Part shown: in pieces, positions 6,901 to 13,579 of the stretch | How positions within the stretch are numbered: the first letter of the stretch is position 1 | Layout: every line of letters begins with the position of its first letter | NCBI GenBank assembly: GCA_050701635.1 | Contig: JBOGDF010000082.1 | Location: forward strand, 1 to 17,225 | Direction: 5' to 3' | DNA: 17,225 nucleotides | Origin: WHSM01 sp050701635 | Lineage (GTDB): Bacteria; Actinomycetota; Actinomycetes; Mycobacteriales; Micromonosporaceae | Notes under the pieces: generated by a model | Told to the model about the DNA's origin: nothing | Databases searched by the model: none | The model's input: only the letters and a program-made list of their open reading frames with translations | Program-made: the position numbers and the translations under genes

Positions 6901-9900
6901 CGCAATGGTGCGACCGCGCGCGTCAGCGATCGTCGTGCTGGGCGTACTGCCAGCGGGCGGTGTCGTCGTGACCCGGTCGCCACCGTAGGCGACGGTGGTA
7001 CGCCAACGTTCCGCGCCCAGGACTCGGAATGCCTTCACCGTCGGCCGGCCAGCCCCGTCGTAGCTGGTGCGTACCTGCGCCGGGCTCTCTGTATCACTGG
7101 CGAGCATGAAGCGGGTCGCCGAAGGCGCTCCCGTGCTGTAGTAGGGGCCGGTCTCGTCGAGCAGCCAGCCGTGGGAGTCGAACTCCGTGTCAGTGATGAC
7201 GCGGCCGCCCGCGGGACCCGGCGCCGGGCGTTGGGTCTGCCGTGGTCGCTGCCATCCGTCGTAGAACACGTAGCTCGCCGTGTACGTGCCGTTATTGCGC
7301 AGCTCTTCAGTGGTGACCACGTCGGGCGCCGTACGCGACATCGAGTAGCTGAACTTCACGTGCGGCGTCGCACCGCCCGACTTCGAGCGACCAGGCAGCC
7401 ACACCGCGGTGAGGCGCCCCACTGGATCGAACGTCAGGTCGGTACGGCGCCCGTTGACGTCTTCCTCGACGGTCGCGTTGCCCCATGCCCGGTTCAGTGT
7501 CTTGGTCGACGCGTGACCGGCCGGGTTGGTGGTCGTGATCGCCGTGACCGGGCCTCCGGTCTGCGGCGTGTACGCAGTCGTGGTGACCCTGCCCAGCGCG
7601 TCGGTGGCGGTCGCGGTACGACCGTGGGCGTCGTAGGTGGCCTTCGTCGTGACCACATAGGAGGGTCCGGTGTCGCCCCAGCTGCCGAGGGTCTCCGCTT
7701 GGGTCAGCAAGCCGCGAGTGGGCGGCGTCGTGAGTGAGGTGGCGCCGTCGTAGTACATCCGCTGGTCGGATACCACATCGCCCGGGCGGGTTGGGGTGAT
7801 GCCGCAGGCCACCGACACCGCCTCGGTACGGGAGACGTTCGCCAGCGCCCAGGCACCGGTGTTGCGTACGTAGGTGTGCCGCGTGCACAGGTCGTCGCCA
7901 GGCGTGGACACGTCGCCAAGGTCGTCGATCTGGGTCGGCATGCCGTACCCGTCGAACGTCGTCGCGGATTCCGTGTAGCGGTGGCTGCCGCTGGCCAGCG
8001 CGACCCGGGTGCGGGTCTTTCCCGTACCCAGGTATCGGGCGGTCTTGGAACCGGAAGTGGCGGTCGGCCCGGAGACCCACGGGGTGCTGACCGTGCCTGT
8101 GACCTCGGGACCGCTGGCACCGTCGTAGGTGATCGTTTCGCGCAGGAAGCCGTTCGCGCGGGGATTGTCGTCAACCACGCCACCTTGCGAATCGGTGACG
8201 GTCACGTTGCGGGCGCCGCCCCCGGGCAGGTAGTCGCCGTCCATGCCGCGTAGGTACAGATTCCGGGTGCGGGTCTGCTCACCGGCGGCACCAACCCGGG
8301 TCTCGACGGTATTGTATCCGCGCCAGCCACCCCAGGTGCGGTACTTCGGTAGAACCAGCTCGTTGTCGTCGTAGGCCCACGCCGGAGACCCCATGTAGGA
8401 GTACGACGTCACCTTGTCGAGGTCGGTGAAGGAGGCGTCGTCCTCGACCACGGAGGTCACCACGTACTTGTGGAAGTAGTGGATGACCGGTTGGGTCTGG
8501 CCTTCGGCGGTCCAGTACACCGGGAAGCACCGCATTGTGTTCGTGTGCGGGGCCGCCGGGATGTTGCTTCCGGCGACGCACTCCTTGTTGGAGTAGTTGA
8601 CCGAGATCCGGCCACCCGACTCGTTGGTTACTCCAGCCACCCGCCACTTGATCAGCGGCGGCGCGACGTCGAGGCCATCGACCCGGTTCTCCAGCTGTAC
8701 GCCGGTGAACTCGACGTACGGCAGCGCCAGGTCCCCGCCGACCTTGCCGACATGCTGGATCGTCTTGAGCCACAGCCCGGCACTCGTGCCGTCTCCCGTG
8801 GCGGGGAACGACTGTCCCAGCCGCCATTCGTCCGCCGGCGCGTACTTCGTGCCGTCCCACACCGACGTGGTGACAGTCGTGAGGCGTTTGCGGCTGAAGA
8901 ACGCCGGTGACAGCTGCCCGGGACAGGATGTGGTCGAGGTGCAGATCTGGTCGTACGGCACATCCGGCCAGTACCGGGCGTTCGCTGCGGTTAACTGTGA
9001 TTCCGCACAGGTGATCGTGCCGCTGGGGATGCACCGCTCAGCAACGGTGAAGTCCACGATGGACGGCGCCGTGGTGGTGTGTTCGGAGCCCTGGCGCTCA
9101 CCGTACTCGATCTTGGTGAGGTAGCCGCCGCGGTTGTAGTTGACGCTCGCGGTGTTGTTGTTGCGGCCGTACCGGTTGTTCTCCTTGGTGTAGTTGTACG
9201 TCATCGTGTTGCCGTGCGGGTCGATGACGTAATCGAGATTCCACCGCCAGGTCTGGATGCACGACGAGGACGCATAGCTCGACTGGTGACACGGCTCCCC
9301 GGCGTGGTTACCGAAGACCGGCGTGTTGAACGCCGAATACGTCTTCGCGGCGTCGGTGGCGTAGCGCTTGACCAACCCGAAGTAATAGCGGGTCCCATCA
9401 GTGGTCGTCAGCCGCCAGTACTCGCCCTCGTTGTCATCGTTGGCCGCACCGGTGAGCCGCACGATCCGCGAACCGTCGTCGTTCTCCAACCGCCACGAGC
9501 CGTCCGACGCCTTGACCAGCTCACCGGAGCGGCCTCCGAGCACCAGGGTCGCGTTATCGGACTTCCAGCACAGGTCGCCGGTCTTGGTGGTGTTGTTGCC
9601 GCCCGTCATGTCATCGGAGCACGAGACATACTTGCGCTCGACGTACCCGGTCTCCAGGCTGTGGCCCTCACCGATCCAGGACGGCTGGTTGTTCGTCGAC
9701 GCGGTACGCCCATCCACCGACCCCGACGAATAGCCGACGGTCAGCTCCGGCGCGGGACCGTTGATCGCCGGCGGCACCCGCAGCGGGTACGACCACGAGA
9801 AGTCCCCGGTCTGGTTGCTGACCTGCCAGGTAGAAGACGGACCGAGCGGGGTAGCCGCGTAGCTGCCCGAACCGCCGGACGCTGACGCGGTTACTGCGTA

Positions 9901-10602
9901 CAGCGCACCAGTCTCCGCCTTGGCGGTCACCCGCTTGGCGCGTACGTCATTGCGGGTCGGAAGTGAAGTGCCAGTCTGGCACCTGCTCTCCGCCGGTGTC
10001 GTGGCCGCGCACGCCGGCAACCGCACCAGACGCAGCCGGGACCACCAATCACCACCCACCGCGAAGGCGAAGGACGCGTAGTCCACCGACAACGACACCG
10101 GGCGTGCCTCACCGCCGGCAGAGTCGGCCAGGCGCACCAGCACACCGGTGACACCGGTACGCTCAGTAGTCTTCCGATCGAGCACCTCGACCCGCACCGT
10201 GCGGGGACTCGCGGCGCTCGTGGCAGCAACCCACACCGGCGTCCGACCCGCCCGCGTCACAGGACCGGACATGGCGTCTTCGGCGCGGGCCTCCGGCCTG
10301 GTGTCCGGGGCCGGCAGGTCCACCACCGCGACACCCGGGCCGGGCCAGACCGGCGCCGCGACACGGGGTGTCTTGCTCGCCGGCGGTCGCAGCGACGACG
10401 GCCTAGCGGGCGCATCTCGGCCGGCCACCGATGCGGTCCGCTGCACCTCGGGCCGCTCATCGCCCGGCGCCGCGATCCCCGGCACCTCGGCGAGTGTCAC
10501 CACAAGCGCAGCACCAATCGCAGCGCACGCCAGCCGCGCCAGGCGGTGCCTGCGACTGCGTCGCGCGAAATTCCGCCCAGTCAGTCGATTCGTCCTGCTC
10601 AT
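3916..10602 (-). CDS. RHS-repeat polymorphic toxin with HINT domain and C-terminal toxin tip
   Basis: This is a complete 2228-residue secreted RHS toxin. The start is well placed: AAGGAG sits seven bases before the ATG. Residues 1-45 form an Arg-rich signal peptide (hydrophobic ACAAIGAALVVTL). An SpvB-like segment follows (about 265-400, SWIGEGHSLETGYVERKY). YD/RHS repeats (e.g. YDAAGQL, YDSLGRR, YNYDAAGNT) run to about 1690, then the RHS core (about 1740-1819, DPFGRPRG to DPDGL). A linker with a hydrophobic stretch occupies 1820-1986. HINT runs from Cys1987 to His2122-Asn2123, giving likely autocleavage. The tip, 2124-2228, carries HYKDHG (2144-2149) and FFKP (2208-2211), reminiscent of BECR-fold RNases of contact-dependent toxins; that part is tentative. 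The shell should encapsulate the tip and release it after cleavage. The gene lies 53 bp behind the LamG gene and overlaps its CPCC immunity gene. Confidence 0.93.
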   Translation of the reverse strand: MSRTNRLTGRNFARRSRRHRLARLACAAIGAALVVTLAEVPGIAAPGDERPEVQRTASVAGRDAPARPSSLRPPASKTPRVAAPVWPGPGVAVVDLPAPDTRPEARAEDAMSGPVTRAGRTPVWVAATSAASPRTVRVEVLDRKTTERTGVTGVLVRLADSAGGEARPVSLSVDYASFAFAVGGDWWSRLRLVRLPACAATTPAESRCQTGTSLPTRNDVRAKRVTAKAETGALYAVTASASGGSGSYAATPLGPSSTWQVSNQTGDFSWSYPLRVPPAINGPAPELTVGYSSGSVDGRTASTNNQPSWIGEGHSLETGYVERKYVSCSDDMTGGNNTTKTGDLCWKSDNATLVLGGRSGELVKASDGSWRLENDDGSRIVRLTGAANDDNEGEYWRLTTTDGTRYYFGLVKRYATDAAKTYSAFNTPVFGNHAGEPCHQSSYASSSCIQTWRWNLDYVIDPHGNTMTYNYTKENNRYGRNNNTASVNYNRGGYLTKIEYGERQGSEHTTTAPSIVDFTVAERCIPSGTITCAESQLTAANARYWPDVPYDQICTSTTSCPGQLSPAFFSRKRLTTVTTSVWDGTKYAPADEWRLGQSFPATGDGTSAGLWLKTIQHVGKVGGDLALPYVEFTGVQLENRVDGLDVAPPLIKWRVAGVTNESGGRISVNYSNKECVAGSNIPAAPHTNTMRCFPVYWTAEGQTQPVIHYFHKYVVTSVVEDDASFTDLDKVTSYSYMGSPAWAYDDNELVLPKYRTWGGWRGYNTVETRVGAAGEQTRTRNLYLRGMDGDYLPGGGARNVTVTDSQGGVVDDNPRANGFLRETITYDGASGPEVTGTVSTPWVSGPTATSGSKTARYLGTGKTRTRVALASGSHRYTESATTFDGYGMPTQIDDLGDVSTPGDDLCTRHTYVRNTGAWALANVSRTEAVSVACGITPTRPGDVVSDQRMYYDGATSLTTPPTRGLLTQAETLGSWGDTGPSYVVTTKATYDAHGRTATATDALGRVTTTAYTPQTGGPVTAITTTNPAGHASTKTLNRAWGNATVEEDVNGRRTDLTFDPVGRLTAVWLPGRSKSGGATPHVKFSYSMSRTAPDVVTTEELRNNGTYTASYVFYDGWQRPRQTQRPAPGPAGGRVITDTEFDSHGWLLDETGPYYSTGAPSATRFMLASDTESPAQVRTSYDGAGRPTVKAFRVLGAERWRTTVAYGGDRVTTTPPAGSTPSTTIADARGRTIALRQYQGAAPTGGYDETRYSYTPDGKLSTVTDPAGNTWRHTYNLRGLPVRVDDPDKGTTTSAYDAAGQLVSTTDARRVTLHHSYDSLGRRTALREGSATGTLRASWLYDTLVKGYPTSHTRYVGSDAYTVAVKGYDAAYRPTGSAITIPMSEGALAGTYSTSMTYNVDGGLSTMALPAAPGLPSETLMHSYDGLGLPWKVSGHGAYVSGTTYSPYGEALQLTTGQYYGKAIWQTFEYETGTRRLQRIKLDREGFAATDYDARYTRDPAGNLTKIAEVGAGQPAETQCFRYDYLRRLNSAWTPGNGDCAADATTAALGGPSPYWQSFSYDKTGNRTAETRHATAVGGQDTLRTYDYPAAGQPRPHTVTSIASTGPGGADTSAYNYDAAGNTTLRPGPAGTQTLSWDPEGRLSKVTDTEGDTSYVYDANGERLIRRDPQSTTLYLDGTEIKLDRATGVTSSTRYYEFLGKTIAVRTGIAGDTVRFLLADHHGTAEVQVNGYTQEITRRRTDPFGRPRGADVPWAGERGFVDGTLDASTGLTHLGAREYDPGIGRFISVDPIIDPGDPQQMHGYAYASNNPTSMTDPDGLRVAEDNEGNSTAAKQSDGSYKYSGKVKQPSSTKGTGSDVQDAERKLNDARKRQEALKRKLINAGKLFLDIILEVTGAKAGIDCFLKGDVGGCIETAVSVISGLVGGLLVKIGLKYALKWKAAAKLAMKVKKLVTDIADVIKNWSKAADEVADARRGLGAAKAAKGTCSFSGDTKVRMAGGKTKPISKIKPGEKVYATDPQTGEKGTRTVTATWAHLDKLVDLKLVGGKRITTTEDHPFWNATDKAWQRADRLDPGDKLTTANGHTLTVTGIAPGSTTVGFAYNLTVDDIHTYYAGESALLVHNSCGGLWTGTKKQSAAENAFRHYKDHGADFADAQNAVQYVEKAQDFLRHPPSGTLTRVRGNGDVVRYHSGTNTFGVMDANGAPRTFFKPDPAVHGHATNMDYFLAQ
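4684..5034 (-). repeat. RHS linker repeat, copy C (in the complete RHS gene)
   Basis: This is the third copy of the 351-bp linker block; its 119-bp core, 4826-4944, is identical to 758-876 and 2880-2998. Base 4944 is the first base of codon 1887 of the RHS protein. The matching bases 2998 and 876 are first bases of codon 186 in tip 2 and codon 90 in tip 3, so exchanges anywhere in the block stay in frame. Confidence 0.93.
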
Positions 10603-10655
10603 GACACGCTCCTTGTGCCGACGCGGCCTTGGTTGGTCCAGAACGTGGTGCTGCG

Positions 10656-13385
10656 TTACGGGCGTGGTTCGTTCGCGATCACATCGACCTGAGCGGGGGA
10701 GAGGGCGCCGTAGAAGGCGCGCACCTCATCGACATCGCCCTGCCAGTAGTACGACGGCACAGTGCCGTTTCGGCCCCGCCCGAGCACGAACGGGCCGGCG
10801 TACTGACTGGGGTCGAAGGGCACGGTGACGGCTGCCTGCTCAGTCCCGTTGACGTAGAGCCGCATTGTGTGGGTGGCGGGCTCGAAGACGCCTGTCAGGT
10901 GCCACCACTCGTCGATCGGACCAACCCAGGAGGCGGCGACCTCCCTTATCGTCGACGCGTCGTTGGGATTCCCGAGTGCGAACTCGTATCGGGCGAGTGC
11001 CGGATCCGGGTCAGGGACCGCGCGGATGCTGAATCCGCTGCCGCCGTACCCGGACCCGTCCTGGCTCACCGCCACCCGGGTCGTCGAGTCATCGGTCAGC
11101 CGGACCCGGGCCGCGACGGAGAAGTTGCGATTGACCCACATCAGGCCGCCGCTGCGGCTGGCGACTCCGCTCGTGCCATTGAAGGAGACGGCGTAGTCGG
11201 TTGGATCGGCGTCATGCCAGCGACCGAACGTCCAGGAACAACCGCTGGACATCGTGAGCGGCTCACCGCGGACCGCATCGATGGTGGTCGTACCGGCGTT
11301 CTCGTCGAGGCGCCACTGGTTACGTGGGGCGCCACCGGCCACGTTGAACTCAATGGTGCCTGGCGGGTCACTTGGGTTGCCCGCGGCGTCGTAGCTCCAG
11401 GCCCGGATCGTCGTGGGACCGAAGGCGTTGAGAGTTGTGGTCACCTCCGGCGTGCCTGCCGGGACATCGCCGGAGGTGGGTGCGTCCGCGTTCAAGGACC
11501 ACTTGTACTTAGTGACATCGGTTGAGTCGCCCGGCACGAAGGTGAAGGTGGCCTGTCCGCCGTAGCTGTACGTCTGCCCCGCGGGCACCGAGATGGTCGG
11601 GGACTTGGGCCTTGTGGAATCAACCCGGAAGTCACACCACGCGGAGTACGAACTCCACGCCCCCGCCTGGTCGTACGCTCGGACCCGCCAGCTGTAGGTA
11701 CCGTCACCCAGTGCCGGCGACTGGTAGGTGTAGTCCGCCCCGGGCTTCTTGAAGGCCGTGATGTACTCACCGATCAGCGCGCCACCCTTGTGGTAGAGGG
11801 TGAAGTGGCCACGCACCAGCTGGCCCTTGGAGCCGTCGGCGTCATTCAGCCAGGCGACAAGCTTCGGTGGACTCGGGATGGCCGGCGGGCTCGTGCTCGA
11901 CACGCAGCTCGTGGCCGGATCGATGGTGCGTACGCTGCTCGGCGCCGTGGGCACCGTGTTGTACGTGACGCTCAAGATCGCGTCTCTGCGGAAGCGCTTC
12001 CAGCTGGTGTCGGCCTGCGACTCGCTTCCCGCGCGCATCCCCAGGTTCAGTCGCGACCACCTGCCGGCCGCCGCATCCGCCACCGCGTTGACCGCATTGA
12101 ACTCCACCCACGCGCCGTCCGGGGAACAGCCGGAGTACCCGTACGCCACGGTGCGGGACGCCACGTACTCCCGCCACGCGGGCTGATTGCTCCATTTGGT
12201 GGATTCGGCGAACGGATCGGTGCGCCAGAGTTCGACCTCGCTCTTGGTGCAGTTGTACGCCCAGGTCTCGTACGCCTTGAACGTCGCGCCGAGGATGTGC
12301 GTCCCCGCAAGCGAAGTGGTGGCGAACCTGAAGTAGAGACGCTTACGGTGCCACCCGTCGTACGAGTTGACGATGTAGCCCAGACCTTCGGCGCCCTTCC
12401 CATCGCCACCCCAGTTGTAGATCGCCGAGTCATAACGCTGGTCAACCATCGTGCGGGCCGCCATGGTCAGGGACGTGGTCGGGTCGATGTACAGGGGGAA
12501 GCGGGTCGTGGAACCGGTCAGCAGTGCCTCGTCAGGCACCACGCTCAGCGCTGTCTGACTCACGGCCATCTGCATCGGCGCCACCCGGTCACCTTCCCGA
12601 GGCCCACGCACCCGGTCACGCACCGGCACGATTCCGGCACCATCGGCGCCGGAATCCCACATCGACGGCTGCGGGGCACCGAACACCGGCACGCCGTGGT
12701 TATCCACCGCCACAAGGCCGCCGCCCTGGGGACGGACGCTGACACCGTCCAAGCGCATCCCGAGCGTGACCTGCCGCAGGGAAGGGTTCCGCGCCGCCTG
12801 GCTGGTCTTGACGACGAGCACTTCGGAGAAGCTCTGCTCAGCGGCGGCAACGACCAGGTCGACCCCCGGGAAGACCTCTCCATAGGTCGCTGTGCTCCCG
12901 GACAGCGTTGGCGACGGCAACGACCGTGGCCACCACAGCTCGATGGACCGACCGGCCCGGGAGATCCGCGCCAGCGGTGCGTCGCTGCCACCGCCGGAGA
13001 AGGACATGTCCGCGATCGCTGCCTTCGGGGCAACCAGACCATCCGTACCGCGCACCAGCGTGGTGTCGACTGCGACCCAGGCGCCCCCCTTGCGCGCCCG
13101 CACCGGCACCGCCGACGCCTCCAGGGTGAAGGTGCCGTCGGGGTTCGCGAACGTCTGCTCCGCCTCTGTCGTTTTCTCTGGTACGACGACCCGCACACCG
13201 GTACGTTTCGCCTCCTCAGAGGGCGTTTCGGCGCCGGACTCGGCCGCTGCCGGCAGCGAGGGCGTCAGGGTGGCGACGCACGTACCCGCCAAGAGAAGTG
13301 CGACCACCAACCAGCGGGAAGCCGTGGTGCGGGCCGCACCCGGTACGGACCTGCCCACACCACGGCCAGACTTCACTGTCGCCAC
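10656..13385 (-). CDS. Secreted multidomain protein with DNRLRE-like, Fn3/Ig-like and C-terminal LamG domains
   Basis: I place the start at GTG 13385 because GGGGAGG (13391-13397) lies five bases upstream; a TTG at 13439 in the same frame has no such site. The 909-residue product has a signal peptide (about 1-48, RWLVVALLLAGTCVATL). A DNRLRE-like beta domain follows (about 295-475, with KRLYFRFATTSLAGTHI and a cysteine pair YNCTKSE...GYSGCSP). Next are Fn3-like and Ig-like segments (about 480-685, YSWRVRAYDQAGAWSSYS; YSYDAAGNPSDPPGT in type) and a LamG/concanavalin-like fold at the C-terminus (685-909; EWWHLTGVFEPATHTMRLYV, GDVDEVRAFYGALSP). Such proteins are frequent partners directly upstream of RHS genes in actinomycetes. 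A surface or adhesion role is inferred. It heads the operon with the RHS toxin. Confidence 0.85.
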   Translation of the reverse strand: MATVKSGRGVGRSVPGAARTTASRWLVVALLLAGTCVATLTPSLPAAAESGAETPSEEAKRTGVRVVVPEKTTEAEQTFANPDGTFTLEASAVPVRARKGGAWVAVDTTLVRGTDGLVAPKAAIADMSFSGGGSDAPLARISRAGRSIELWWPRSLPSPTLSGSTATYGEVFPGVDLVVAAAEQSFSEVLVVKTSQAARNPSLRQVTLGMRLDGVSVRPQGGGLVAVDNHGVPVFGAPQPSMWDSGADGAGIVPVRDRVRGPREGDRVAPMQMAVSQTALSVVPDEALLTGSTTRFPLYIDPTTSLTMAARTMVDQRYDSAIYNWGGDGKGAEGLGYIVNSYDGWHRKRLYFRFATTSLAGTHILGATFKAYETWAYNCTKSEVELWRTDPFAESTKWSNQPAWREYVASRTVAYGYSGCSPDGAWVEFNAVNAVADAAAGRWSRLNLGMRAGSESQADTSWKRFRRDAILSVTYNTVPTAPSSVRTIDPATSCVSSTSPPAIPSPPKLVAWLNDADGSKGQLVRGHFTLYHKGGALIGEYITAFKKPGADYTYQSPALGDGTYSWRVRAYDQAGAWSSYSAWCDFRVDSTRPKSPTISVPAGQTYSYGGQATFTFVPGDSTDVTKYKWSLNADAPTSGDVPAGTPEVTTTLNAFGPTTIRAWSYDAAGNPSDPPGTIEFNVAGGAPRNQWRLDENAGTTTIDAVRGEPLTMSSGCSWTFGRWHDADPTDYAVSFNGTSGVASRSGGLMWVNRNFSVAARVRLTDDSTTRVAVSQDGSGYGGSGFSIRAVPDPDPALARYEFALGNPNDASTIREVAASWVGPIDEWWHLTGVFEPATHTMRLYVNGTEQAAVTVPFDPSQYAGPFVLGRGRNGTVPSYYWQGDVDEVRAFYGALSPAQVDVIANEPRP

Positions 13386-13579
13386 GGCGACCTCCCCATA
13401 CCCGCGTCCAACTGCGAAGCTGGACGAACCCGGGGCCAACCACGAGGCGGTCGGCCAGTGACTCCCCGATCAGGGAGGCTGCCACCCCGACCTTGCAAAA
13501 ACCTTGACGAAACCTTGAGACGGCCGTCGATACGTGGTGTGCTCGTACGCGCACTGGGGGCAAGGGGCGGAATCTCGGT
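13386..13579. promoter_or_regulatory. Divergent intergenic region between toxin operon and regulator
   Basis: About 190 bp separates the two divergently read genes, so both promoters should lie here. On the plus strand, TTGACG (13504-13509) with GATACG (13529-13534) is a loose candidate promoter for the regulator. AAGGGG (13562-13567) is its ribosome site. A 5-bp dyad, CTCCC/GGGAG, lies at 13462-13477. I see no convincing -10/-35 pair for the leftward operon. Confidence 0.5.
13491..13523. promoter_or_regulatory. Three 11-bp-spaced direct repeats: putative SARP/AfsR operator
   Basis: CCTTGCAAAAA, CCTTGACGAAA and CCTTGAGACGG begin at 13491, 13502 and 13513, an exact 11-bp period. SARP-type winged-helix proteins (OmpR/BTAD class) are known to bind heptamer direct repeats spaced one helical turn apart, next to the promoter they activate. 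The gene starting 57 bp downstream encodes just such a DNA-binding domain, so autoregulation is a reasonable inference. Regulation of the divergent toxin operon is possible but less certain. Confidence 0.6.
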
